From Eremomyces bilateralis CBS 781.70 (Eukaryota > Ascomycota > Dothideomycetes > Eremomycetales > Eremomycetaceae), in assembly GCF_010015585.1 (NCBI RefSeq), contig NW_022985069.1, positions 408,744 to 472,743 of the forward strand: DNA of 64,000 bases. The letters run 5' to 3'. Position numbers and translations under genes: made by a program. Position 1 is the stretch's first letter. Each line of letters starts with the position of its first letter. A model generated the notes under the pieces. The model worked only from the letters and a program-made list of their open reading frames with translations, was not told the DNA's origin and ran no database searches. This document shows positions 37,043-48,869 of the stretch, in pieces.

Positions 37043-38929
37043 ATGTCTGCTGAGAAGGAGATGATCGGCAGTACCGCCGCAGGTCTGTCTGCCGAGAAGG
37101 AGATGGTCGGCGGTACCGCCGCAGCGCGCGGAGATGACCACACAAAGTTTGTCACAGTGCACAATGTTGCTTTGGCAGATGCCATCGAGAAGCAGAAGCC
37201 GTCGCCATGGACCAAGGCCATGTTTCAGGTACTTGATCGGATGCTAGAAAATGGTGGTCATGTTACTAAGGTCGCTGAAGCTCTACTTTTGCCTCTTTGT
37301 TGCAACTCTAAACTCTGGTATCAACGGTTACGATGGATCGCTTATGGGCGCCATCAATGCATATGACCAGTATCGCCTTTACTTTGGGTTCGATCCAGAA
37401 AAAGGAACCCCAGGTACCGGAATCGTATATGCCATCTATACAATCGGCAACATTGTCGGTTCATTCTTCGCCGGTCCTGCCACTGATTTTAGAGGTCGGT
37501 TTACAAGAATCCTAATTCCTTGGAGAAAATACGCCCAACTAACACCCTTTGGCAGGCCGTAGAGTTGGCATGGCGATCGGTGCAACCATCATCGTCATTG
37601 GAACGTGTATACAAGCTACTGCACGCAACCTTGCCCAATTCATGGGCGGTCGTTTCCTGCTCGGATTTGGCGTTGCAATCAGTGCCTCTGCCGGCCCGGC
37701 TTATGCTTCCGAAATCGCTCATCCCTCCTACCGTGGGGTCATGACCGGTATCTACAACTGCTTGTGGTTCATGGGCGGTATCCCTGGAACCTTTGTCCCT
37801 TATGGAACCCATAAAATCACCGGATCCAACAGCTGGCGCATTCCGATCTGGCTCCAGATGGTTTTCTCAGGCCTCGTGCTTTGCTTTGTGTGGTTCATTC
37901 CAGAGACCCCCAGGTGGTTGATTGCCAATGATCGTCACGAGGAGGCGTTGGCTGTCATGGTAAGCTAGGAACCCTAATCCGATCCAGCCCTCAACCCTAA
38001 CAGAACTGATCCCTGAAACGAAGTTTGAAGGATAATACTGACTATTCAATCAGGCCAAATACCACGGTGAGGGAGACCCCAATTCTCCCATCGTCCAGCT
38101 CGAGTATAGGGAGATGCTCGAAGACATCTCAAAGACCGGTTCAGATAAGCGCTGGTGGGACTATCGCGAACTGTTCAATACTCGCGAAACTCGCTATCGG
38201 TCTATGCTGGTTATTCTTATGGCATTCTTCGGCCAATGGAGTGGAAACGGCCCCGTTTCCTACTACTATCCTACGATGCTGAAAGGCGCGGGCGTGACCA
38301 GTAAGGAGACCCAGTTGCTTTACAACGGGATGCAGAACTTGGTCTCTTTTGGCGGCTCGGTATTCGGGGCTATCTTTACTGACAAATGGGGCCGTCGACC
38401 GCAGCTGATGGTCTCTACGGGGATTGCGGCCTGCATCTTCGTCATCATCCTCTCCCTCAATGCGACCAACCTTTATGAGAACAGTGCTGGCGAGTTAGTT
38501 GCGAAACGATCCTCGCAGTCTAATGCGGTCATCGCCTTTATCTTTATCTTCGGCTTCGTCATTTCGGCAGGGTACACGCCACTGCAGGCCCTGTACCCCG
38601 TCGAGTGCCTGCGGTACGAATCGCGAGCCAAGGGTATGGGCATGTACAACTTCTTCGTCAACATTGCGCTCTTCTACAATACATTTGTGACGGAAATTGC
38701 ATTCACGGGGGCGGGCTGGAAGTACTACTTCCTGTTCATCTTCTGGGACACCTTTGAGGTCATAGTCATTTATTTCCTATTCGTGGAGACCAAGAACCGC
38801 ACCCTGGAGGAGTTGTCGGAGATCTTCCAGAGCAAAACGCCGGTCAAGACTAGCATCAGCAAGGTGCAAGTCATCATGCATGGCGATGAGGGCGTCACGG
38901 AGGTTTTGAACAAAGAAAATGTTGCGTGA
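37043..38929 (+). CDS. MFS sugar transporter (hexose/lactose-permease-like)
   Basis: Major-facilitator sugar:proton symporter of the plasma membrane. Exons: 37043-37228, 37281-37494, 37556-37959 and 38054-38929, giving 559 aa with 12 predicted helices. Family motifs: NSGINGYDGSLMGA in helix 1, DFRGRRVGM in the 2-3 loop, GRFLLGFGVAISASAGPAY, PETPRWLI after helix 6, DKWGRRPQLM in the second half, PVECLRYESRAKGMG, and VETKNRTLEELSEIF at the end. The composition (SGINGYDGSLMG, LYPVECL) resembles fungal lactose permease-like and related hexose carriers. The cytoplasmic N-terminus contains a 14-residue tandem duplication. The sugar cannot be decided from sequence. Confidence 0.93.
37046..37129 (+). 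repeat. 42-bp in-frame tandem duplication in the transporter N-terminus
   Basis: Two adjacent 42-bp units (37046-37087 and 37088-37129) encode SAEKEMIGSTAAGL and SAEKEMVGGTAAAR. They differ at few positions, which suggests a fairly recent duplication. Confidence 0.85.
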
Positions 38930-39212
38930 GATGGCTCTGGATTTGAAGGAATTTGATGGATTCTGTTTAATTGCACGTTGACGAAGCTGTTGAGAGATAT
39001 TTCCCACACATTCATTGTTTGAATATAACAAGTATATCTAGGTAGTCAAGAAAAGATCCTGATTTCAATCTATCTAACCTTTTTCTACCGTATCCTTCTA
39101 ATCGTTCAGGGGTTTAGGTGGTGGGGTTACATGGCCAGACTTCGCTGGCAAAACGGTGTATATCCAAGGTATTGGAAAGCTAGAATCCCACTAATAGCAT
39201 TCCGCCCTTAGA

Positions 39213-41903
39213 TTATCCAACCTTTGTCCCCTTGGTACCGTTCACAATCTTCTCAGCGTTCCCTATACCTGTCTCAACGTGCTCCGCGTCCATCTCACCG
39301 TCCGTGCCGTAGATCACTTCCGCCACATTTCTATACCCGCCCTCCTCTTCTCCTCCACTGCTGCTGAAATCGTCATCCCAGAACACCCGACTCTGGTTCC
39401 GGAGCTCATTGAGGACGGAGTGCTTGGACCCCCGCCGATGATCTGTGACTTCGTCCGATGGCTCGTCGGGGTGGTCCAGGATACTGTTCTCGTGTGCGGA
39501 CGGGTTGCCCCGCAGCTCGAACATGCTCAGCGCCCGATGGTTCCCGGACCGATATAGCCCGGACCTCTTTTCTGCCTTACGGGAAGACGGGTTGAAGATT
39601 GAGGAGAGCCGTTCGGCGAGCGTTGGGCTCTTTTGCCCGCCTCTTGGCTCTTCCGTTTCGGTTTCGGACTCGTTGGTCTGCCCATCCCTGCCGTCTTCTG
39701 GTTCGCTTCCGATGATGTCGTCGATATTGCGGAGGTGAGAAGTCGGTATACGAGAGTTCAAGGGGGATGAAGCTCCCGACTTCATAGTGCCCCTCGCTCT
39801 GCTTCCAGACGCGTGCGCACCGCCAAAATGGAACGCATCCTCATCATCAGTGTTATCACTAGTAACAGCAGCAGGAGCGAGATTGCTCGTCTTGCGGACT
39901 TCCTGGAGGAGCGTCTGCAGGTCCTCTTCGGAGAGCATGCGAGAGGCAGCTAACGGACGGCCATCATTAGGGGAGCCCACGATACGGGTCGCGCGGCGAC
40001 CTTCGTCGATGAGCCGTTCGATTTTCATGCGGTTCTCGATGAACCGGAGTTTCGGCCAGGTGCTGAGCATACCCATGCGGATCATGCGAGCTAGTCGCTG
40101 GGGCGTTGGGTCGCTGAGGATGTAGACGAAGTCTGAAGGCACGCTCTTGGGCCATATGGTGATGGTGCCGCTGAAGAGCTGGAGCCAGATTTCCGACCAG
40201 TCCGTGCCCAGCGGTCGAGGAAGGAGTTCGAGGTGACGGAGGACTTTGAGCCATTTAGTGAGGTCGAGCTTGAGATACTGCTCGAGAGCACTGCCAAGGA
40301 AGCCGCCTCGCCAACCGCGTCCACGACGATGGGTGACGGGGCGTCCGACCGTTCCTCGAGAGGAGAAGAAGAATAGGTTGATGTGAGGATTGACTTGGGA
40401 GACGATGGTGAAATTGACGTTGAAATGAAGGTTGAGAGAGCGGATTGGGATATCGGTGCGGAGCGAGCCATCTTTCCACTTGTGGCCAAAGCTATAGGGA
40501 GTCAACATCTCTTTGCCGTGCTTGTCGCGGGTTTTCTTCATGAGCACGACGGGATTTAGGATTCCAGGGACGGCTGCGGACGCAATAACAGCGGACCAAA
40601 TGACACAGTCGGGGGCTGTAAGGTAATTTGCTAGGATCGCAGGCGAGTGAGGGTCTGAGGGAATGCAAGAGACGTTCAGGATTCGGCCAGTTCGCTCGAA
40701 TGCCTCCTTGAACGTTGTACTGCCCCGAGTGAACCATGAACATCGTTCTGCCCAGTCCACAGCATCGAATCGCGCTCCCGTCCGCCACCAGCGAGTAACC
40801 CATGTTCGAATATCGTCATGGCAGGCAGTGATTTTGTGGGCCAGTGCTGGTACCAAGAGCTTTTTGAGCTCGTCATCCGTCCGAGTCGCCAAAAGGGCTG
40901 CAACGAGAGCTCCTCCAGAGGTTCCTGTTAGGACTTCCGGGAACAGGTTGGCATCTACCAACGCCTTCGCCACTCCAAAATGATAATACGCAAAACTTGC
41001 ACCTCCAGATAAGCACAAGGCGGTCCGACCAAAGTTGACTCGGAGGTGACGGAAGAAGTGTCGCTTCGTGTCCGGATCGATCTGGTTTGATTTGATTATA
41101 AAGGTCAATGATCGTTCTAGTTCATCAAGATACGACTGGACTAGATTTTTCGTTCCATAGTATGACTCGCTGTAAAGCCTCGGGTTCTCCGTCCCAGCAA
41201 AATTGTTCTTAACACAGGCCTCTAATAAGCTCTTTAGTTCGTCGATCGGCCGTGGATCAGGCCCGGATGGTCGAGTTTCATCGGCCTCGGCGTTCTGCCG
41301 GAACTCGATCAGATGGTCCCGTACTCTTTTGACGGTTCGATGATCATAGTATGCGTATTGGTCCCGGCCCTTCCACGCTTCGTTTCCAAGGTGTGCATCG
41401 AGATGCTGTGCAGCAGCCTTCCACCCCGGATATGTTGTAGTGTTCCTCAACTTGTTTCGAAGTCGGCCCCGTTTGCCTCTCCACGCGAATAGTTTCTCGT
41501 ACCCAAAGATATACACTCGGGTGACTAGGTATGCGATGCCGAGCCAAAGCAGCCACCCAAGGACGAATAGCAATAGAGGCCACTTCAGCAAAGTATAGAC
41601 AAACCCTTCTCTTGTCTCGTCGGCCCCACGCCTGTCTGGTCTTCTTCGTTTTCGTACACGCTGTCGGATGGGTCGCCAATCATTTAAGGCGGTGATGAAG
41701 TGAGGATATTGTGTTTTCGATGAGTCTGGGGTATCTTGGAGATCCTCGTATGCTGTCGACGGTTCGGGAGCCACCAGGGCCTTTGCGAACTCCGTTAGTC
41801 CTTCATCATCAATGAGCTTCTTCTCATTGTCGGGCAGGACGGATGGATCGAAGTCGGCCTTGGTGAACATAGACCGGTTCTCCGATTCTCCGTCGTTCTT
41901 CAT
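39213..41903 (-). CDS. Patatin-type triacylglycerol lipase (Tgl3/4/5-like, DUF3336 + patatin)
   Basis: Lipid-droplet lipase/acyltransferase family protein of 896 aa in one exon. A membrane hairpin (PLLLFVLGWLLWLGIAYLV, about 109-127) is followed by a DUF3336 region (about 115-285) and a patatin core (about 295-500). Catalytic elements: the glycine-rich loop LSGGASFAYYHFGV; nucleophile Ser329 in GTSGGALVAAL; and dyad Asp478 in WKDGSLRTDIP. The last 300 residues are charged and Ser-rich, probably disordered and phosphorylated. Upstream of 41903 the same frame stays open for 19 codons back to a possible 3' splice site (near 41956), so a short extra 5' exon is possible. Divergent to a P450 gene. 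Confidence 0.92.
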   Translation of the reverse strand: MKNDGESENRSMFTKADFDPSVLPDNEKKLIDDEGLTEFAKALVAPEPSTAYEDLQDTPDSSKTQYPHFITALNDWRPIRQRVRKRRRPDRRGADETREGFVYTLLKWPLLLFVLGWLLWLGIAYLVTRVYIFGYEKLFAWRGKRGRLRNKLRNTTTYPGWKAAAQHLDAHLGNEAWKGRDQYAYYDHRTVKRVRDHLIEFRQNAEADETRPSGPDPRPIDELKSLLEACVKNNFAGTENPRLYSESYYGTKNLVQSYLDELERSLTFIIKSNQIDPDTKRHFFRHLRVNFGRTALCLSGGASFAYYHFGVAKALVDANLFPEVLTGTSGGALVAALLATRTDDELKKLLVPALAHKITACHDDIRTWVTRWWRTGARFDAVDWAERCSWFTRGSTTFKEAFERTGRILNVSCIPSDPHSPAILANYLTAPDCVIWSAVIASAAVPGILNPVVLMKKTRDKHGKEMLTPYSFGHKWKDGSLRTDIPIRSLNLHFNVNFTIVSQVNPHINLFFFSSRGTVGRPVTHRRGRGWRGGFLGSALEQYLKLDLTKWLKVLRHLELLPRPLGTDWSEIWLQLFSGTITIWPKSVPSDFVYILSDPTPQRLARMIRMGMLSTWPKLRFIENRMKIERLIDEGRRATRIVGSPNDGRPLAASRMLSEEDLQTLLQEVRKTSNLAPAAVTSDNTDDEDAFHFGGAHASGSRARGTMKSGASSPLNSRIPTSHLRNIDDIIGSEPEDGRDGQTNESETETEEPRGGQKSPTLAERLSSIFNPSSRKAEKRSGLYRSGNHRALSMFELRGNPSAHENSILDHPDEPSDEVTDHRRGSKHSVLNELRNQSRVFWDDDFSSSGGEEEGGYRNVAEVIYGTDGEMDAEHVETGIGNAEKIVNGTKGTKVG

Positions 41904-42171
41904 ATCGGTATTCTCCAGGTGAGAGAAACGATCATTTTCAGGCTCGGCTAGGGAGCTGGATCAAGGATATAGGGAATCAGCAGGTCACGCATCATTTCAT
42001 TCAGCATTCACATGCGACGTTATTCTAATACATTCCACATCATCCAATCATGGAGATTGGAGAGTGACTCGCGGAGTGACGTAGCTGAATGCTATTTTGT
42101 TGCCTTGTTGCCTTGTTGCCTTGTTGCCGTATTTATGCAGCGTGCAGCGTGCGGCATGCAGCAGCATCCGG
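41904..42171. other. Upstream region of the lipase gene
   Basis: Short gap between the lipase start and the MITE-like element. It contains a possible 5' exon or intron of the lipase and an octamer array. Confidence 0.4.
42097..42128. repeat. Octamer tandem array (TTGTTGCC x4)
   Basis: Four perfect copies of TTGTTGCC, followed by further GCAGCGTGC-rich low-complexity sequence up to the MITE-like element. Confidence 0.9.
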
Positions 42172-42389
42172 AGGGGGCGAAATTGAGTTACATCTTTTGG
42201 CATTCCCCCAACCATCACAGGCAGGCCCAATTCGCTCAAAAACAGCATAATACCAAAAAGTATACTCTTTTCCTAACTAAGCAACTACTAGAGGTCTGTT
42301 TTGGTGAATTCTCCGCCGCGTTCTGGTTAAGATCGTGGGAACTGTGCTAAGGGGAATGCCAAGAAAGGTAACTCAATTTCGTCCCCCCC
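42172..42389. mobile_element. MITE-like palindromic element
   Basis: About 218 bp bounded by imperfect inverted arms of about 38 bp (42172-42210 and 42349-42389). Each arm has a run of G, the shared core CGAAATTGAGTTAC, a few variable bases and the shared core TTGGCATTCCCC. The interior is non-coding and AT-richer. This matches a non-autonomous inverted-repeat element, but the outer limits and target duplication are not clear, and the family is not assigned. Confidence 0.65.
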
Positions 42390-44258
42390 AGAGGCAGCTG
42401 CAGCACGCAGCACAGACTGGACCTTCCAGCAGACAGCCTTCACCATTCATACAATAAAATAGCCATCACAGGCATCAATACCGGGTGCGCACCCGATGCG
42501 TACCCATCAATACCTACTGACACGTGACCCTACCCGCCTTTTCCAAATCCATGCCCCCGATTTCATCCCTTTTCATTGCTCAATACGGATACGGAGTAGT
42601 ATCACCAGTTATCGAGTGGGTGAAGCCTGCGCCACCATTGATCTTTCGAACTCTTTACTCAGGGATTCCTTGTTTTCCCGGTTAGCAAGTTCGTATTAGA
42701 GAATGAGACTCCTGTTCGTCTGGCCTGATGCGGTTTATTAGCATTCCGTCTCACTCAGCTCAAGTGTCCCTGATGGAAACCTGAACCTTATTGAAACTTC
42801 AACTGGAGACTTGATCACTTATTAGTACCTCGTCTTTTCGGACAGGAAGATCATCGATTCCCTTGTTTTATCAATGTTCCTACTGGGTTCTATATCCATG
42901 TTTTCATCCAAAAGTAACACGACAACAACAAGTTCTTCGCCATTCATGTTTCCTCGTGCGACGATGGGGTGCCGTCCAATATCTTTCGGCCCCATGAATG
43001 TGCCAGCAGCCCGAGTCCCAGTCTGCCAGCATCAAACTAATGCAATCGGTCTATAGCCTTGGACGAGAATTTCGGACATTTGCTTCGGCTCTCCGCAGTG
43101 CAGATCACTCGACTTGATTGTACAGTATTCAATGCATGATTGACCTCGAAAAGCGCTGATATGCTGGATCAATGGTTTCTCCGCCTGTGACCCCTGAGAC
43201 TCCTTAATGCAACATCGGTTAGAGTCACTTTTCCGTTCCATAGATCCTCCAAGAAAAACTCCCTTTGCCGATGAATATGTTTATCTCAAAGTCAATTAGA
43301 AGTTGCTTCCATTCACCATTGTGGTTGTCGCCCTTGGCACATGGAGATGTAACCCAATTTGCATTCCAAAACGCCCGCCAAGTACTCTTGCAATTGTCGC
43401 CGCGACGTTTGTCTAGTCTAGCTGGCCTTCTCATTTTGTGTTCTGGCTAGAAATTCATTTTCAAGGAAGAGCGGCCGGCCAAGTTTCCTGATATAATTGT
43501 GTCAACTGTGGAATGTACAGTACTGATTGGATCAGGGTTTCGATAACCAGACACCTGTCAAAGCTATGATCTACACCACCGCCCTACCATTGACAAAAGA
43601 GGTCAACAGATAGTCATCGCTTCTCGTGGATCGATAAACGGCGCATGCCGACAGCCTACCGGTTATAGATCCTACTGAATAGATCTCGTTTATGTTTCTA
43701 TTCATCTCCACTGCCTACTTTGACCGGTACGAGTGGTTTCTCGAACCGCTTCCGTACCGATGTGGACTTGAAAATTTTCCTGCTTTCCACTAATGCCGAG
43801 GGACCTACCGCTCAGCCCCGAATGCTCGCTGCCACCAAATGCGCCGTGTAGCGGCGCGGACTTCGGATAATGAGACTGGGTGGCAATATGCTGAGCCTTG
43901 GGCTTCTCACCACTGTGGTCTCCTCAGTCCTCCCGGATGCACAAGGTAGTCATTTCAAGCTGATCTACCGCATGATTGTTGGAGCCATGTGTCTCCAACG
44001 ACAAGCAACGCATATAGTGGCAGGATGGCGCATTAGACCAGCTATCAGCCGCAGCGTGATTTAAAGCGTATGCCTTGATAGGATCTGATGCCACTGTCGT
44101 CCGGACGAAGTGGTGGTGCGGAAAATAGACCTGGGCTACCCTTTACTTGAAGCGAGGCTCATAAATTCTGAAGTATGCCCTACTTACGCGACGCTCGACT
44201 CGAAGGTATTATCTTTGGAATGATTTTAAATCAGAAATCCAGCTACTGCTGAACCAGG
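42390..44258. other. Intergenic region upstream of the P450 at 44259
   Basis: 1.87 kb with no recognisable gene. It includes the P450 promoter. TACGGAGTA-like words occur near 42590. Confidence 0.5.
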
Positions 44259-46496
44259 ATGCCAATGTTTTGTTTCCGATGTTTAAGTCTTCGTTCTGTT
44301 GATCTTGTCCAGTCGCCCATAGTGTTTCCACCCCTGATTCTCGTGGCTCTCTTCTTTGTCATATATGTGCTGTGGAAACGATCAACTCGCCCAAATCAAA
44401 TTCCGCCAGGTCTCAAACCACTTCCCGGTCCAAAAGGTATGTGCATTCCTTCCATATCACCGTCGAAGCTTTGCCGCCACCTGTGGCGGATCTTCAAATT
44501 CATCGAAGCACGTATGTAACCAGCGACTAACACGGTCTGGAGGTCTTCCTATCATCGGCTCTGTTCATGAAATTCCAGAGAAGTTAGGATGGATCAAATT
44601 TGCGGATTGGGGAAAGGAGTATGGTCCAATATACCAGACTAACCTTGCTGGCAATAACCATGTTTGGATATCGACAGACGAGGTTGCCCGTGACCTCTTG
44701 TCAAAGAAGTCCGCTATTTATTCCAATCGGCCTCACATCCCAGCGCTTATCGATGACAATCGCTCGAGCGCACAGTATCTGCCGCTGCTGACCCGAAACG
44801 GTAAGATCTGGTTCTTGTGATAAAGATCTATCGGCTCACGTTCAAATGCAGATAGTTGGAATCGCCAGCGCAAGTTCGCCAGTCATATCATGCGCGATTC
44901 CGAGAAACACAGCTTCCACCATTACCCGGAGCTAGAATCAATTCGCCTATGTAAAGAGCTTATGGATGATCCGTTGCGGTATAATCATGCGCTGGAATCC
45001 TTCATTTCTCGTGTGACCTGTCGTCTTGCTTGGGGGCATAGCGAAGCGGCAGACGAGCTTAAGCAACGAGCTCGCGAACTACTCATTGGGGTCTCTCCAA
45101 CTGGAGCGCTCGGAAACAAACTCCCCTTCGTTATGGCACTTCCTGACTGGCTTTCTCCCGCCAAAGCTTGGGAGCGACGTCGCGCAAAAACCGAGCGAAA
45201 GTTCTTTCAAATAATGCAGAGCACTGTTCTCCGAGAGATGGACGAGAGGCGCGCTGCCCCATCTTGGACCAAACTGTTCTACGATGACCCAAAGCGACAC
45301 GGATTTACTGGAGAACTTGAGGGAGCGTATGCTGTGGGGATGCATGGTATTGCCGGTGCATTGACGATCGCCGCTCCGATGCAATCATTCCTTCTTGCCA
45401 TGTGCCACTACCCGCAATATCTCCCAATGCTGCAGGAAGAGCTGGATCGCGTTTGTGGAGACCGTCTGCCAACCAACGCTGACAAGCCGAATCTACCATT
45501 TTTAAGGGCTTGTATCCGCGAATCCATTCGGTGGCGCCCTCCAGTGCCAACAGGTATTGTCAAAATGTGCCGTACCCTGGAATTAAATGCTGACAATTGC
45601 ATTAGGTATCCCACACGCTCTTGCTGAAGATGACGAATACAATGGCCACTTCATTCCCAAGGGCTCTGTTATACACCCGCTTGAATGGTAAAGCTCCAAT
45701 CGAAATCAAAGACACCAGAGCTGTATAGCTAATTCACTACAGGTCAATTTGCCGAGACCCTTCCATCTTCCCGGAACCTAACGAGTTCAACCCCTTGCGA
45801 TGGGTGAAACCCGAGTATCCAACCTATAAGGAGCCACTGACTCAGTATCCCATTCTGCTGAACATGACCCAGTTTGGTTACGGTCGACGAATCTGTCAAG
45901 GCCAGACGGTCGCTGAAGCAGACATGTGTGCCGGGATCGCTGCCATGGCCTGGCTCTTCGACATCTCCAAAGCCGATACAGGGCTCAGCACGGATGATTC
46001 TGAAGACCTTACCGGCTCAGAGTCCGAAACGAATGAACAGGCGACGATCAAGCCTGTCAAGGAGCTCCACCCCATGGGAAACAATAAAGCAACTATCTCT
46101 AGTGAAGAGCTGAACACAGGTCTTTCAGCGCACTCCTCGGATGACGAAGACGCAGACGTTTTGTCTATTCGCCAGCGTCTTTCAGTCCCCGGCTCTTTCC
46201 CACATCCAACAGAGCAGGAACTCCGTGACGCCGCACTTGCAACTCGACAGAAGAAGCGCGAGGCTAGGCTCAGGGCCAAAGCGCAAGCAGAGGATCCAAC
46301 GCTCATTTTCACGACCCTCCTCATCGCGAAGCCACTGCCGTTCAAATTCAGCATGAAGATCCGCAGTGAGAAACGCGCGGCATACATCCGGCAACTGTTT
46401 GAGGAGAAGCGGTCAATGGGGGAGTTCGTCCCTGAGGCGGAGTACTGGGGTTCGGACCATGGAAAAGGCCAAGAACTTGGCTGGAACAAGGTCTAG
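44259..46496 (+). CDS. Cytochrome P450 with a long acidic insertion near the C-terminus
   Basis: Membrane-anchored haem-thiolate monooxygenase. Exons: 44259-44436, 44543-44800, 44852-45553, 45606-45687 and 45743-46496, all in frame, giving 657 aa against about 500-530 usual. The N-terminal anchor is VFPPLILVALFFVIYVLW, followed by the proline hinge IPPGLKPLPGPKG. The ExxR is CIRESIRWRP; the haem loop is FGYGRRICQG (Cys about 458). After the L-helix (MAWLFDISKA) about 100 acidic, Ser- and Lys-rich residues intervene before the normal C-terminal strands (LLIAKPLPFKFSMKIRS). The oxygen-groove Thr region reads GMHGIAGALTIAA. It converges with the next P450, 362 bp between stops. Substrate unknown. 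Confidence 0.9.
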
Positions 46497-46858
46497 CCAT
46501 CGTTTTCATACATCTACCTTGTTCGGAATGCCGTGGAGATCGAGAGGATCCAGTGTGCAATATCCTGGGGTTTTTGCTCATACATTGGCTGGCATTTTAT
46601 TATGATTGCGGACTGGATCGATTCTTACTAGGTAGATGTGACTTTAAGGAATCAAATGTGCGTGTCCAAAGAAAGAGAGAGACTTATTCTGCGCCTCTCA
46701 AAACGGAGTGACTATCCAATCCACTCATGCTGAGATACGGGGGATGTCCCCTTTCCCATCCTTTACCAGGACACTATTACAATCACCTAGCCTGGTTCAG
46801 TTCTTAATGCATAAATCGAGGACGAAGTCATACGCCGAACCGCCCTTGACATCGCCGC
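46497..46858. other. Convergent intergenic region between two P450 genes
   Basis: 362 bp holding two 3' untranslated regions. Nothing else seen. Confidence 0.5.
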
Positions 46859-48869
46859 TCATGAGATGAAGCCAAACTTTTCCTCCCCTCTCCTGACAAA
46901 TCGTAATGGGATCTTCCCCTTCCGCAGCTGGATGGTCAATATCGTCTTCATCTCCTTAATAATGAGGTCTTCCCCATGTTCCTTCGCTTTCCACCATACA
47001 TCCCCCAGTTCCTTTCGCCCTTGCTCTCCTCCCGCCAGCATACGCTCCACCTCTGCGTCACTGGCCCACTCGTCCACCGCCAGCTCTACGGAATATTTCT
47101 GGAAAATCACCGCCATTGTCGCGAGGATCTCGACCTGCGCGAAACGACGCCCTAGACAGCTCCGGAATCCTTCGCTGAAGGGGATGTAAGCTCCTCTGGT
47201 GGGACGGAAGAGCGTATTCGCTGTGTCCGGGTTCGTGTTGACACCAAGGTCTTCCGATTCCACCGTGGCGTCGTCATTGTCTTTTATGGGAACTGCGCTC
47301 GGATCCAGGATCCATCTTTCTGGCTTGAATTCCTCCATATCGTTGTCCACGTTGCTCTTCGGATGTGCTGGACGTTTTGGGTTACGTGGAGGGCCATTTG
47401 GCCAGTACTTTGGGTTGCGGTGCGCCGTCGTGGCCGAAAGGACGATGTACAAGTTACGAGGGAGGATGTGCACCTTGCCATTCAGGGTGAGCGGTTGACC
47501 GACATCCTCAAGTACGGTCTTGGGGATACCAATCACTGGTGGGATGAGACGGAGAGTCTCGTTCATGACGGCGCCGACGTATCCGCCAAAGAGTGGGTTC
47601 AGATCGTTATCATAATCCCATTCACTAATGGGTCGGCCTTGGAAGATGTTGTCGAGCTCCTCTTGAAGGTGTTTCTGACACCATGGGTTAAGTGCGAGGA
47701 AGAGGAGGACATGGAAGAGCGTGTTGGCACTTGTTTCATGGCCAGCAAGGGCGAAGACAAAGGCGTTGCCCAGGATCTCAGACTCGCTGAGACCCGCATC
47801 CGCTTTGCCGTAGTTTGGTGTTCCCGGGATAAGACCAGAGCCATCGATCATTGCACCCATGACATCGAGACCCCAGTCGCCTTTTTCCGAGGCAATTCGC
47901 TCCTTTTTCTTCTTCTGATACATCGACTCCAAATATTTGCCCCACTCTGTATACGCAAGTTGGGTCTCGCGGAGATAACCCCATGGGGAATATTCTAAGT
48001 AACCGTCAGCATAAGGTCCTGCAATTTCAGATCCTAAAAGACGAACTCATGAACCAGCTTGGGAACACAATGATGGGGATAATCCGATGAAGCAATATGT
48101 TCATGCTATCCACATAACTCATCTTGTGTCCCTCGGGAACCATGCTCGTGTTCATGGCTCCTTCTGCAATCGCCTTCTCGTCATTGTCATTAACACCCGG
48201 CCAAAGGCATCGGACGTTGAATATCGCTCGGCTAATAACGTGTAGCGTCTGCTTCATGGTATCGGAATGGGCATTCTGTATCGTCTGATTTCCCTTTCCG
48301 TCTTTGCCCACCCAAGACGTTAGCATCGCCGCCGCTTGGTATATGCTCTCTTGCCAAACGAGCCGATTGTTCTTCTCCGTAAACGGCGGGCTCGTTAGTT
48401 TCCGATGCCTCCGCCAGTCGTGTGCCTCGGTCGTGACGACGTTCTTTCCGAAAACATCTAACGCGGTGTATTGTGCTAACGGTTTGGGGAAGTGGGATCG
48501 CCTCGCCGCGATTTGCGTAATGACGGCCGGGTCTGCTGTGATAAGTATCGATCTCCCCGGCGCCGCGAGGATGTAGGTGTCAGATTTGAGTTTCTCATGA
48601 GGAGCAAATCCCTCGAGCCACAGGGAGTCATCGTAAATCATGTCGATCCAGTCGTCGGTCATCGACGTCGGAAGAAGCTTGCGAATGATGGGAAGCCATA
48701 GTCCACAGGTTGCCATCCAGAAGCGCGTGTATGGGTAAAGGGGCAAGGCTATGTAGGGGAATCCAGACGCTTTGGCGAGTTGGCATGACTTTCGCCAGGA
48801 AATCGCCCAAGTCACGACCCAGTAAACGGCGTAAGAAAGGACCGTGATACCTAGCCCGACAAGCTTCAT
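46859..48869 (-). CDS. Cytochrome P450 monooxygenase, 652 aa
   Basis: Second P450 of the pair, from a different subfamily. Exons: 48869-48047 and 47994-46859, joined by a 52-bp intron with an unusual GTTCGT donor; the join gives FMKYSPWGYLRE. The N-terminal anchor is MKLVGLGITVLSYAVYWVV. The I-helix motif is FALAGHETSANTL, with the AGxET oxygen-activation signature. The ExxR is NETLRLIPP, and the haem loop is PFSEGFRSCLGRR. The protein is long because of an extended Pro/Lys-rich loop before the PERF-like block EFKPERW and another polar loop before the haem site. An in-frame ATG at 48944 is possible, but the start chosen places the anchor at the N-terminus. Substrate unknown. Confidence 0.92.

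Noticed and set aside
44259-48869. Two convergent P450 genes as a biosynthetic gene cluster
   Set aside because: They belong to different subfamilies and there is no synthase, transferase or regulator beside them; P450 pairs are common in such genomes.
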